Assembly (NCBI RefSeq): GCF_001905795.1
Contig: NZ_LIXJ01000001.1
Coordinates: forward strand, 558,001-622,000
Direction of reading: 5' to 3'
Length of the DNA: 64,000 nucleotides
Origin: Streptomyces sp. CB01580
GTDB lineage: Bacteria > Actinomycetota > Actinomycetes > Streptomycetales > Streptomycetaceae
In this document: piece by piece, positions 27,919 to 37,097 of the stretch
How the letters are laid out: each line of letters opens with the position of its first letter
Position numbering within the stretch: position 1 is the first letter of the stretch
The notes under the pieces: model-generated
Databases searched by the model: none
What the model saw: the letters and a program-made list of their open reading frames with translations, nothing else
What the model was told of the DNA's origin: nothing
Made by a program: the position numbers and the translations under genes

Positions 27919-30096
27919 ATGCCGCAGCCATCCGCACAGGTGACAGCCGCCGAGATCTCACGCATCGCGGGGGTCACGCGCGCCACTGTCAGCAATTGGC
28001 GCCGCCGTCACGACGACTTCCCCGCCCCTTCGGGAGGCACCGAGAGCAGCCCTCTGTACGACCTGCCGGCCGTGCGCGCCTGGCTGGACGCCCGGGGGCA
28101 CACTGCGGAGGTCACCCCACTCGAGGAGTTGCGCACCTCGCTGCGTCTGCACCCGCAGGGCAGTGGCGCGGCAGCGAACCTCCTCCCCCTCGTCCTCACC
28201 GCCGCTCGTCGCACGCCGGACGAGCTGACGGCCCTGGCCGAGTTGCCGGACACCGATCTCGCCGCCCGTGCGAACAGTGCGGCCTCGGTGCTCGCCAAAA
28301 CCGTCCCCGGCGCGGAGACCTCCCGCTTCTCGGCCGGTGACGCCCCGGCGCTGCGGGCTCTGCTCCGGTGCGTACGTGACGAGGGCAGCGAAGCGGCACT
28401 GGGCGTGCTGGCGGACCGGGAGCTGGAGGACAGCGCCACCAGCGGCACCTACCCAACCCCCGCCCCGCTCGCGGATCTCGTGGCCCGGCTGGTACCGAGG
28501 CCGCTGTCCCGGGTTCTCGACCCGGCCTGCGGCAGCGGAACGCTGCTCACGGCGGCCGCCAGGCGGGGCGCGACGGAGTTGTACGGCCAGGACAGCGTGC
28601 CGGTCCAGGCCCGGCGCAGCGCGGTGGCCCTGATGCTGACCGCCCCGGGCGCGACGGTGACCGTCCGTACCGGCGACAGCCTCCGCACCGACGCCTTCGG
28701 CGGACTCGCCGTCGACGCCGTCCTGTGCAACCCGCCCTACGGCGACCGGGACTGGGGCCACGACGAGCTGGCCTACGACCCGCGCTGGGCGTACGGCGTA
28801 CCGGCGCGTGCCGAGTCCGAGCTGGCCTGGGTCCAGCACGCACTCGCCCATCTCGTACCGGGCGGCCATGCCGTCCTGATCCTTCCGCCCGCCACCGCTT
28901 CCCGTGCGTCGGGCCGCCGCGTACGGATGGAACTGGTACGCAGCGGAGCCCTGCGCGCGGTCGTCGCCCTGCCGGCCGGAGCAGCGGCCCCGCTGCACGT
29001 GGGGCTGCAGATCTGGGTCCTGCAACGGCCGGAGCCGAACGGCCCGGAGCGCAGATCCGTACTCTTCGTCGATGCGTCCGAGGAGCCCGGCACGGTGCGG
29101 ACCAGGGGCACGACGGAGGCCGGTTCTCGCGGGGGCACCCGGGGCGGCGGCCGGGCTTCCCTGGCCTGGACGGCCCTGACGGACCGGGTGCTCACCGCGT
29201 GGGCAGCCTTCGCGGACGCCCCGGACGAGTTCACCGACGTACCCGGCATCGCGCGCGCCGTCCCGGTGGTCGACCTCATCGGCGACCTCATCGACCTCTC
29301 CCCCGCCCGGCATGTACGTGTCCCCCGCACCGACATCGAACCGGCGGAACTCGCCCGGGAAACGGACGACAGCCGCCGACGCCTCGTCGCCGCCGCGGAC
29401 TCGCTGGGCAGGGCAGGGGGTCACGTCGACTGGCAGGCGGCCGGCCCGGCGGTACGCGAGTGGCGTACGGCGACGGCGTCCGACCTGGCACGGGGCGGCG
29501 CGCTCACGCTGCTGCGCACGGCCCCCGACGCGAAGGAACCCAAGGAACCACAGGGCACGCCTTCCGTACCGACCGCCACCGCCGTCCTGACCGGCGAGGA
29601 CATCGCACGCGGCACAGGCCCGACCGGTGATCCGTCCGGACTGCGAACGGACTCCACCCCGGTGATCGCTGCGGGCGATGTGCTCGTCCGGTCGCTCGCG
29701 GGCGGCAGCGGGCCGACGGTCCGGGTGGCGGCCGAGTCGGACGAGGGAGCGCTCCTCGGCCGACAGGTCCACCTCTTCCGCCCCGACCCGGCACGACTCG
29801 ACCCGTGGTTCCTCGCGGGCTTCCTGGGCGCAGAGGAGAACCTCGCCGCTGCGTCGACCGGCAGCACGATCCTGCACGTCAGTCCGGGCCGGCTGCGCGT
29901 ACCGCTGCTGCCGCTGGAGGAGCAGCGCCGGTACGGGGAGGCGTTCCGCCGCGTCCACGAACTGCGGGCGGAAGCGCGGCGAGCGACGGAGCTGGCCGAG
30001 CAGACGGCACGGCTGCTGGCGAGCGGGCTTACGGGGGGCGGACTGGTCCCGTCGTCGACCGGCATCGGACCTTCCGCCCCGTCTGATTCGGCCTGA
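27919..30096 (+). CDS. HTH-N6-adenine DNA methyltransferase with specificity-like C-terminus
   Basis: The product is 725 residues. A helix-turn-helix lies at about 8-30 (VTAAEISRIAGVTRATVSNW). A helical HsdM-like region is followed by the methylase: motif I VLDPACGSGTLL (about 199-210) and catalytic N271-P-P-Y. After about residue 440 the sequence changes to a target-recognition style: GDVLVRSLAGG, a STILHVSPGRLRVPLLPLEE block and a long helix (EQRRYGEAFRRVHELRAEA), as in HsdS half-subunits. So methylation and DNA recognition are fused in one chain, with an extra DNA-binding head. Its TGA at 30094-30096 precedes hsdM by 89 bp. It is divergent from the DGQHR-like gene. It may be a solitary methylase or part of a two-gene modification/defence module. 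Confidence 0.85.
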   Translation: MPQPSAQVTAAEISRIAGVTRATVSNWRRRHDDFPAPSGGTESSPLYDLPAVRAWLDARGHTAEVTPLEELRTSLRLHPQGSGAAANLLPLVLTAARRTPDELTALAELPDTDLAARANSAASVLAKTVPGAETSRFSAGDAPALRALLRCVRDEGSEAALGVLADRELEDSATSGTYPTPAPLADLVARLVPRPLSRVLDPACGSGTLLTAAARRGATELYGQDSVPVQARRSAVALMLTAPGATVTVRTGDSLRTDAFGGLAVDAVLCNPPYGDRDWGHDELAYDPRWAYGVPARAESELAWVQHALAHLVPGGHAVLILPPATASRASGRRVRMELVRSGALRAVVALPAGAAAPLHVGLQIWVLQRPEPNGPERRSVLFVDASEEPGTVRTRGTTEAGSRGGTRGGGRASLAWTALTDRVLTAWAAFADAPDEFTDVPGIARAVPVVDLIGDLIDLSPARHVRVPRTDIEPAELARETDDSRRRLVAAADSLGRAGGHVDWQAAGPAVREWRTATASDLARGGALTLLRTAPDAKEPKEPQGTPSVPTATAVLTGEDIARGTGPTGDPSGLRTDSTPVIAAGDVLVRSLAGGSGPTVRVAAESDEGALLGRQVHLFRPDPARLDPWFLAGFLGAEENLAAASTGSTILHVSPGRLRVPLLPLEEQRRYGEAFRRVHELRAEARRATELAEQTARLLASGLTGGGLVPSSTGIGPSAPSDSA

Positions 30097-30185
30097 ACGG
30101 CACCACGGCCTTCACGCATACATCACACTTGTCCGAACCCGCTCCGGTTGGGGTGGGCGGGTCCGAAAGGAAACCGGGGAATCCC

Positions 30186-32300
30186 TTGAACAGCAGCAAG
30201 CACACGGAGCTGGCGAACCACGCCTGGTCCGTCGCCGACCTTCTGCGCGGCGATTACAAGCAGTCGGACTACGGAAAGGTCATCCTTCCGTTCACGGTGC
30301 TGCGCCGTCTGGAGTGCGTCCTGGAGCCGACGCGCGAGAAGGTCGCCGAGACGGCCGCCCGTTTCAAGGGCCAGGAGATCGACACGGATCACTTCCTGCG
30401 GCGGGCATCGGGCCACTCGTTCTACAACAAGAGCGACCTGACCCTGAAGAAGATCGTCGGCGACCCGCAGGGCGCGGCGGCGAACCTTCAGCGGTACGTC
30501 GGTTCCTTCTCGGACAACGCCCGCGAGGTCCTGGAGAAGTACGAGTTCAATCAGCAGGTCAGAAAGCTCGACGGTGCGAACCTGCTCTACAAGGTGATGG
30601 GCAAGTTCACCGACCTGGATCTGCGTCCCGAGGTCGTGCCCAATCACAACATGGGCTACATCTTCGAGGAGCTGATCCGTCGCTTCTCCGAGCAGTCGAA
30701 CGAGACTGCGGGTGAGCACTTCACCCCGCGCGAAGTCATCAAGCTGATGGTCAACCTGCTGATCGCGCCGGACGGCGATGCACTCAGCCTGCCGGGTGTC
30801 GTGCGCACGGTCATGGACCCGGCCTGCGGTACGGGCGGCATGCTCAGCGCGGCCGAGGAACACATCAAGGCCCTGAACCCGGACGCCACGGTGGAGGTGT
30901 ACGGCCAGGAGCTCAATCCGGAGTCGTGGGCGATCTGCCGGTCCGACCTGATGATCAAGGGGCAGGACCCGGAGAACATCGCCTCCGGCAACTCCTTCTC
31001 CGACGACGGCCACGCCCGGGAGAAGTTCGACTACCTGCTTGCGAACCCGCCGTTCGGCGTGGAGTGGAAGAAGGTCAAGGAGGACGTCGAGTACGAGCAC
31101 AAGAACCTCGGCGACTCCGGCCGCTTCGGCGCGGGCCTGCCCCGCATCAACGACGGCTCGCTCCTCTTCCTCCAGCACATGATCTCGAAGATGAAGCCGG
31201 TGGACGTGAACGGCGGGGGCGGCTCACGCATCGCCATCGTCTTCAACGGTTCGCCGCTGTTCACGGGCGCGGCGGGGTCGGGTGAGTCGGAGATCCGCCG
31301 CTGGATCCTGGAGAACGACTGGCTGGAGGCAATCGTCGCGTTGCCGGACCAGCTCTTCTACAACACCGGTATCTCGACCTATTTCTGGATCCTGACCAAC
31401 CGCAAGGACGCCCAGCACAAGGGCAAGGTCGTGCTGCTGGACGCGCGCGACCAGTGGGTAAAGATGCGCAAGTCGCTCGGCGACAAGCGCAAGGAGCTCG
31501 GCGACGGAACCGGCAACAAGCCCAACCACATCGCCGACATCACCCGCTTGTACGGGGACGCGATGGTAGCGGCGGAAGACGCGGAACACCCGCTGCACGG
31601 CAAGGTGAAGGTCTTCGACAACTCGGCGTTCGGCTACCAGCGGATCACGGTGGAGCGGCCGTTGAAGCTGCGGTTTGAGCTGACGGACGAGACGCTGGCG
31701 GCGCTGCTCGCGTCGAAGCCGGTGCAGAAGTGGGCGGAGGAACGATTCCTGCCGCGCGAGCCGGAGCTGGCGGCCAAGGCGAAGGCCCGGCGGAAGCTGA
31801 CGGAGGAGGAAGAGACGCTGTTCCGGAAGCTGGCGGAGGCCGAGACGCAGGTGCTCGGGGATGCGTTGAGCCCGCTGCTGGGCTCGAAGTGGGCGACCAA
31901 GTCTGAGGCTCAGGTGGCGGTACGGAACGCGATGGCGGAGGCCGGCGTGCAGGGCCCGAGCGGTGCGCCGTTCACGAAGGCGTTGCGGGATGCGATGGGG
32001 GTTCGGGATCCAGAGGGTGAAGTCCAGACCGTCAAGGGTGCGTCGGAACCGGACAGTGAGCTGCGGGACAACGAGAACGTGCCGCTGGGTGAGGACGTGG
32101 AGGAATACCTGAAGCGGGAGGTGCACCCGCACGTGCCGGATGCGTGGATCGATCACACGAAGACGAAGGTGGGCTACGAGATCGCGTTCACGCGGCACTT
32201 CTACGTGTACGAGCCGCCCCGGCCGTTGGCGGAGATCGACGCAGAACTGAAGGCTCTGGAGGCGGAGATTCAGGCGCTGCTCGGGGAGGTTACGGAATGA
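30186..32300 (+). CDS. hsdM: Type I restriction-modification methylase subunit HsdM
   Basis: The product is 704 residues from TTG 30186 (LNSSKHTELANHAWSVADLL is the usual HsdM opening); a frame from TTG 30129 would add 19 unlikely residues. The N-terminal HsdM_N region ends near residue 165, then NMGYIFEELIRRFSEQSNE, GEHFTPREV, motif I D211-P-A-C-G-T-G-G218 and catalytic N287-P-P-F290. Adenine N6-methylation with HsdS protects the host; with HsdR the complex restricts. At 704 residues it is longer than the typical HsdM of around 500; the extra is a charged helical tail (about 520-704) with REPELAAKAKARRKLTEEEE. Its stop overlaps the hsdS start as ATGA. Confidence 0.95.
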   Translation: MNSSKHTELANHAWSVADLLRGDYKQSDYGKVILPFTVLRRLECVLEPTREKVAETAARFKGQEIDTDHFLRRASGHSFYNKSDLTLKKIVGDPQGAAANLQRYVGSFSDNAREVLEKYEFNQQVRKLDGANLLYKVMGKFTDLDLRPEVVPNHNMGYIFEELIRRFSEQSNETAGEHFTPREVIKLMVNLLIAPDGDALSLPGVVRTVMDPACGTGGMLSAAEEHIKALNPDATVEVYGQELNPESWAICRSDLMIKGQDPENIASGNSFSDDGHAREKFDYLLANPPFGVEWKKVKEDVEYEHKNLGDSGRFGAGLPRINDGSLLFLQHMISKMKPVDVNGGGGSRIAIVFNGSPLFTGAAGSGESEIRRWILENDWLEAIVALPDQLFYNTGISTYFWILTNRKDAQHKGKVVLLDARDQWVKMRKSLGDKRKELGDGTGNKPNHIADITRLYGDAMVAAEDAEHPLHGKVKVFDNSAFGYQRITVERPLKLRFELTDETLAALLASKPVQKWAEERFLPREPELAAKAKARRKLTEEEETLFRKLAEAETQVLGDALSPLLGSKWATKSEAQVAVRNAMAEAGVQGPSGAPFTKALRDAMGVRDPEGEVQTVKGASEPDSELRDNENVPLGEDVEEYLKREVHPHVPDAWIDHTKTKVGYEIAFTRHFYVYEPPRPLAEIDAELKALEAEIQALLGEVTE

Positions 32301-33640
32301 CCAACGTAGATCACTGGATTCATGCGGCACCTGCCCAGTGGACGCGGGGTCGCCTCAAGAACCTCATTGCTTCCGCTACTAACGGAACGTGGGGCGTCGA
32401 GCCCAAGGAAACTGATGAAGGTGTTCGCTGCATCCGCGCCGCTGACTTCGATCGCACCAAACGGCGCGCGAAGATGAGTCAGGCACCTTTGAGGAGCGTC
32501 GATGCGTCATCACTTCGACAACACCGGCTACAGCCCGGAGACCTCGTACTTGAAAAATCTGGCGGAGGCGAAAAGCAACCGGTCGGCATGGCTGTTCTGT
32601 TCGAGGGGCCAGGCAAGGCGGTCTGCTCCAACTTCTGCGCCCGCATCTCTCCAGAGCGGGATGTGGACCCTCGCTTCTTGACCTATGTCTTCGCCGCAGC
32701 ATACGACCAAGGCCTGACACAGAGCGCCATCAAGCAGACCACAGGAATCCAGAACCTGGACGCTGGCACATTCTTCTCTGCTTCATGGGCGTATCCAGGG
32801 GTGGAGGAGCAGCGCCGCATCGCCGACTTCCTCGACGCCGAGACCGCCCGTATCGATGCGATCCAGAAGCGCCGCGACCGGCAGACAGAACTTCTCGACG
32901 AAGCCGCATTTACACGCGCATTCGATGCGGTTCGCGGCAAGGGGGCAACGGGCAGCCGCAAGTCCAGCGGTCTAGCATGGCTTGGCACAGTTCCTGCTGA
33001 CTGGCGAATTGCTTCCGTGTCACACCTGTTCGAGGTTGAGCTGGGAAAGATGCTGAACCAGGAACGAGTCACAGGGGATCACCTTCGCCCCTATCTTCGA
33101 GTAGCCAATGTTCAATGGGACGACGTCGACACTCAAGAGCTGGCGTTCATGGAATTCCCACCTTCCGAGCAGCCCAGGTACCGTCTGAGAGAGGGGGACG
33201 TTCTGGTTTGCGAAGGCGGGAGTTGGCCTGGACGGGCGGCTATTTGGGATGGCCGCACCCCAGAGATGTACTACCAGAAGGCTCTGCATCGAATCCGAGC
33301 ACGCGAGGATGACTTGCCGCGTTGGCTCTACTACTGCCTTCTAGTTGCAGAAAGAATGCGAGTTTTCGCCGTCCAAGGTAACACCAGCACCATGACTCAC
33401 CTCACTCGCGAGCAGTTGCGGCCCCAGCGTTTCCCATTCCCGGATGTCCCAGTACAGAGATCGATCGTTGAGCAACTCGATGCTGCTGGTTCCCGTGACC
33501 GCGGCATTAAGAGGCTACTCAAGAAACAGCATGCGCTACTCGCCGAACGCCGCCAGGCCCTCATCACCGCCGCCGTAACCGGTCAGTTCGACGTCTCCAC
33601 CGCCAGCGGTCGCAACGTAACGGACGGAGTCCACCCGTGA
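32297..33640 (+). CDS. hsdS: Type I restriction specificity subunit HsdS
   Basis: The product is 447 residues, with two target-recognition domains and two conserved helical spacers: WAYPGVEEQRRIADFLDAET closes the first half and FPFPDVPVQRSIVEQLD the second, followed by LLAERRQALITAAVTGQFDV. The TRDs set the bipartite recognition site. Base composition is clearly lower in GC (sampled lines are about 53-57 percent) than hsdM and hsdR, as expected for exchangeable TRDs. The start is ATG 32297 overlapping the hsdM stop; the stop overlaps hsdR as GTGA. Confidence 0.95.
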   Translation: MTNVDHWIHAAPAQWTRGRLKNLIASATNGTWGVEPKETDEGVRCIRAADFDRTKRRAKMSQAPLRSVDASSLRQHRLQPGDLVLEKSGGGEKQPVGMAVLFEGPGKAVCSNFCARISPERDVDPRFLTYVFAAAYDQGLTQSAIKQTTGIQNLDAGTFFSASWAYPGVEEQRRIADFLDAETARIDAIQKRRDRQTELLDEAAFTRAFDAVRGKGATGSRKSSGLAWLGTVPADWRIASVSHLFEVELGKMLNQERVTGDHLRPYLRVANVQWDDVDTQELAFMEFPPSEQPRYRLREGDVLVCEGGSWPGRAAIWDGRTPEMYYQKALHRIRAREDDLPRWLYYCLLVAERMRVFAVQGNTSTMTHLTREQLRPQRFPFPDVPVQRSIVEQLDAAGSRDRGIKRLLKKQHALLAERRQALITAAVTGQFDVSTASGRNVTDGVHP

Positions 33641-36600
33641 GCCCCATCCACAACGAGTCCGCCTTCGGGGACGCCATCGTCGCCGCGATGACCGAGCGCG
33701 GCTGGCGCGAGGCGCAGCCCGAGGACTACCAGGCCGACCTCGGCCTGGACACCAACGAGCTGTTCACCTTCCTCGGCGAAACGCAGATTGACGAGTGGAA
33801 CGAACTGCTCGCCATCTACGGCAACAACGTCAACGACGCCCAGCACGGCTTCGCCCGGCGCCTGGACAAGGCCATCAGCGAGGACGGCCTGCTCAACGTC
33901 CTCCGCAACGGCGTCAAGGACCGTGGCGTCCGCCTCCGCGTGGCCTACTTCAAGCCAAACCTCGTCGCCGATGACTCCGTCCTCGACTGCTACCGCGCCA
34001 ACCGCCTCACCGTCGTACGCGAACTCGCCTACGCGACCAAGCAGGCCGACTGGAACAACCGGCTCGACCTGACCCTGTTCCTCAACGGAATCCCGGTCGC
34101 CACCGCCGAGTTGAAGAACCCGCTCACCCGGCAGGGCGCCGAGGAGGCCAAGGAGCAGTACCGCAACGACCGCGACCCCACCGAGCTGATCTTCACCCGC
34201 CGCGTCATCGCGAACTTCGCGGTGGACCCGGATCTCGTCTTCGTGGCGACGCAGCTCCGGGGCAAGAACACCCGGTTCCTGCCCTTCAACACCGGCTCCA
34301 ACGGTGCGGGCCTGCCTGGCGGTGCTGGAAACCCGGCCCCGACCGCGTACGGCACCTACGCCACCTCCTACCTGTGGGAACAGGTCTGGGCGCGCGACAA
34401 CTGGCTCGACCTGCTCCAGCGCTATGTGCACCAGCAGAAGACCAAGAGGCCCGGCGGTGGCACCACCAAGTCGACGATCTTCCCGCGCTTCCACCAGTGG
34501 GACGTCGTGAAGAAGCTGACCGCACACGCGGCGACCTACGGCGTTGGCCAGAACTATCTCGTCATGGCCTCCGCCGGCTCCGGCAAGTCCAACACCATCG
34601 GTTGGCTCGCCCACCGCCTCAGCGATCTGCACGCGGACACCGATCCGCGCGTACTCGACCCGGAAGCCGTGGAGAAGGGCAGGCTCAAGCCGGGCGCGCC
34701 CGTCTTCGACAAGGTCATCGTCATCACCGACCGCCGCAACCTGGACGCCCAACTCCGTGAAACCGTCGGTAGCTTCTCGCAGACCGAGGGCCTGGTCGTG
34801 AAGATCGACGAGAAGCACGGAGCAAAGAGCGAGCAGCTGGCCCGCGCACTGTCACGCGACACCGGCAAGATCGTCACGGTCACCCTGCACTCGTTCCCGG
34901 CGCTCATCGACTACATCGTGCGCAACCCGACCGAGATCAAGGGCACCAACTTCGCGATCATCGTGGACGAGGCGCACTCCTCGCAGTCCGGTGGCGCCGC
35001 CACGGACGTGCGGGCCGTCCTCCGTGCTCTCGGGCTGGACTCCGACTCGGCGGATCAGGGAACAACCACCCTCACCGTCGACGAGAAGCTGCGGAAGAAG
35101 GCCACAGAGCGCTCGCAGGCCGCGAACCTCTCCTACTTCGCCTTCACCGCCACCCCGAAGGCCAAGACGCTCGAACTCTTCGGCACGGAACACACCGTGG
35201 ACGGCAAGGCCGTCTATCGTCCCTTCCACACGTACTCCATGCGCCAGGCCATCGAGGAAGGCTTCATCCTCGACCCGCTGCGCAACTACGTCACGTACAA
35301 CACGTACTGGAAGCTGGTGAACCAGAACCCGGATGAGCGTGAGGTCGACCCCTCCAAGGCCAACAGCCTGCTCGCCCGGTACGCGCTGACCCACGAGCAC
35401 ACCGTTTCGCAGCATGCCACGGTGATCGTCGAGCACTTCCTCGCGCACTCCCGCGGCCGGCTCGGCGGGCGTGCCAAGTCCATGGTGGTGACGGCCTCGC
35501 GTCACTCCGCCGTACAGATGGCACGGGCGATCAAGAGTTACATCAAGGACCGGAAGTACGACACCAAGTACCCGGACCTCGGCGTTCTGGTCGCGTTCTC
35601 CGGCTCGCTCACCATCGACGACGAGGAGACGACCGAGCCCAAGGAGAACGGCGGGATCGCCGAGAGCGCGCTGCCGAAGGCGTTCGCGTACACCCGTGCC
35701 GACGACAAGGCCGTTGCAGCCGGTGGGCGCGGACAGCAGGAGTACAAAATCCTGGTGGTCGCGGAGAAATACCAGACCGGCTTCGACCAGCCGCTCCTGA
35801 CGACCATGTACGTCAACAAGACGCTGACCGGCATCGCCGCCGTGCAGACACTCTCCCGGCTCAACCGCACCGCGGATCGCAAGTCGCAAGCCGACCTCGC
35901 GGTGCTGGACTTCACCAACGACGCCCAGGACATACAGGACGCCTTCCGCCCATACTTCGAGGAGGCGACGACGCTCCCCTCCGACCCGAACCTGCTCTAC
36001 ACCGCGCAGAGCCGTGTCATGTCGGCGCCGATCATCTCCGAAGCGGAGATGGACGAGTTCGCCGCTGCCTACTTCGCCGCGAAGGAGAAGGCGGCCGGTT
36101 CGCAGGCCAAGTGGGAGAAGCTGCACGCCGAGTTGTACCGCTTGCTGTCCCCCGCCGTCGCCAGGTTCACGCCCCTCCTTGAGAGCGAGGAGGACGACGA
36201 TGTCGAGACCGCCGAGGACTTCCGCGCCGATCTGAACGACTACGTGCGCAAGTACGGGTTCCTCGCACAGATCGTGCCCTACCGGGACGCAGAGCTGGAA
36301 AGGTTGCACCTCTACGGCCGTTACCTCCTCAACCGGCTTCCGCGTCGCGCCGACGGTGGCGTCGACATAGGCGAGATCGACCTCAGCCACCTACGGGTGG
36401 AGAAGACCGGCGAGCACGACAAGTCGCTCACCTCCGAAGGCCCGGCAGAACTCAAGGGGTTCGGAGAGGGGGCGGGTGGCGCCGCGGAGGCCGAGAAGTC
36501 GCTGCTGTCTGAGCTGATCGAGAAGTTCAACGCCAAGTTCGGCACCGACTTCACCGAGCAGGACGTCATCCAGCCTTTTAACGAGGCCACGGCCGACAAG

Positions 36601-36816
36601 AAGGTCCGGCTGGCAGCCGTCGCCAACGACGAGGACAACTTCGGCAAGGTCTTCGACAAGGTCTTCGCCGACAAGATGGCCGACCACATCGACACGATCG
36701 CTGGCATGGGACGGCAGTACTTCGGGCCCGACAAGGGGTTCAAGTCCAGCCTCGACCGCAGCGCGCGCCGGGCGGCGTGGCGGATGATCCGCCGCGAGGA
36801 GGGCGTGGACGAGTAG
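33637..36816 (+). CDS. hsdR: Type I restriction endonuclease subunit HsdR
   Basis: The product is 1059 residues. The N-terminal nuclease domain has the PD-(D/E)xK set D144 ... E158-L-K160 in LDLTLFLNGIPVATAELKN. The SF2 translocase follows: Walker A A-S-A-G-S-G-K317-S, a DRRNLDAQL block, D444-E-A-H447, and AFTATPKAKTLELFG. The helical C-terminus docks on the methylase. With HsdM and HsdS it translocates and cleaves unmethylated DNA. The start is GTG 33637, coupled to hsdS. A strong hairpin 14 bp after the stop ends the operon. Confidence 0.96.
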   Translation: MSPIHNESAFGDAIVAAMTERGWREAQPEDYQADLGLDTNELFTFLGETQIDEWNELLAIYGNNVNDAQHGFARRLDKAISEDGLLNVLRNGVKDRGVRLRVAYFKPNLVADDSVLDCYRANRLTVVRELAYATKQADWNNRLDLTLFLNGIPVATAELKNPLTRQGAEEAKEQYRNDRDPTELIFTRRVIANFAVDPDLVFVATQLRGKNTRFLPFNTGSNGAGLPGGAGNPAPTAYGTYATSYLWEQVWARDNWLDLLQRYVHQQKTKRPGGGTTKSTIFPRFHQWDVVKKLTAHAATYGVGQNYLVMASAGSGKSNTIGWLAHRLSDLHADTDPRVLDPEAVEKGRLKPGAPVFDKVIVITDRRNLDAQLRETVGSFSQTEGLVVKIDEKHGAKSEQLARALSRDTGKIVTVTLHSFPALIDYIVRNPTEIKGTNFAIIVDEAHSSQSGGAATDVRAVLRALGLDSDSADQGTTTLTVDEKLRKKATERSQAANLSYFAFTATPKAKTLELFGTEHTVDGKAVYRPFHTYSMRQAIEEGFILDPLRNYVTYNTYWKLVNQNPDEREVDPSKANSLLARYALTHEHTVSQHATVIVEHFLAHSRGRLGGRAKSMVVTASRHSAVQMARAIKSYIKDRKYDTKYPDLGVLVAFSGSLTIDDEETTEPKENGGIAESALPKAFAYTRADDKAVAAGGRGQQEYKILVVAEKYQTGFDQPLLTTMYVNKTLTGIAAVQTLSRLNRTADRKSQADLAVLDFTNDAQDIQDAFRPYFEEATTLPSDPNLLYTAQSRVMSAPIISEAEMDEFAAAYFAAKEKAAGSQAKWEKLHAELYRLLSPAVARFTPLLESEEDDDVETAEDFRADLNDYVRKYGFLAQIVPYRDAELERLHLYGRYLLNRLPRRADGGVDIGEIDLSHLRVEKTGEHDKSLTSEGPAELKGFGEGAGGAAEAEKSLLSELIEKFNAKFGTDFTEQDVIQPFNEATADKKVRLAAVANDEDNFGKVFDKVFADKMADHIDTIAGMGRQYFGPDKGFKSSLDRSARRAAWRMIRREEGVDE

Positions 36817-36830
36817 TCCCGCCACACACG

Positions 36831-36876
36831 GGAGGGTCCCGCCGTTACGCCTCTGCGGCGCGCGGCGGGACCCTCC
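36831..36876. terminator. Strong hairpin terminator between hsdR and the DUF397 gene
   Basis: A perfect 14-bp stem (GGAGGGTCCCGCCG, 36831-36844, with CGGCGGGACCCTCC, 36863-36876) encloses 18 nt. It lies between convergent genes and probably serves both strands. Confidence 0.85.
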
Positions 36877-36890
36877 TGGTGGTCGAGACC

Positions 36891-37097
36891 TCAGCCGGTG
36901 GCCCGAGCCAGCTCTACCAGCCCTGCCCACGCCTCGGGTCGCACGGTCAGCGTGGGACCACCGACCTGCTTCGAGTCACGGATGTGCACATGCGTGGCGA
37001 CGGCAGCAACCTCTACGCAGTCACCACCCTCTGCCCCGCTGTAGCTGCTCTTGAACCAAGCCAGCTCCCGCATGACAGGAGCGTCGGTGGTGTTCAT
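36891..37097 (-). CDS. DUF397 small protein
   Basis: The product is 68 residues. LAWFKSSYSGAEGGDCVEVA and HIRDSKQVGGPTLTV are the two DUF397 signatures. These small proteins are encoded next to XRE/DUF5753 regulators throughout Streptomyces (WhiJ-like and scr1/scr2-like pairs), and some counteract the regulator. The ATG at 37097 overlaps the regulator's stop as ATGA, so the two are translated together. Confidence 0.95.
   Translation of the reverse strand: MNTTDAPVMRELAWFKSSYSGAEGGDCVEVAAVATHVHIRDSKQVGGPTLTVRPEAWAGLVELARATG

Noticed and set aside
30129..30185. TTG 30129 as hsdM start
   Set aside because: No ribosome site and the extra residues do not resemble HsdM; TTG 30186 gives the usual opening.
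24336..36816. Complete Dnd or BREX system
   Set aside because: No dndA/C/D/E, pglZ or brxC-like genes are visible; only single proteins resemble parts of such systems.
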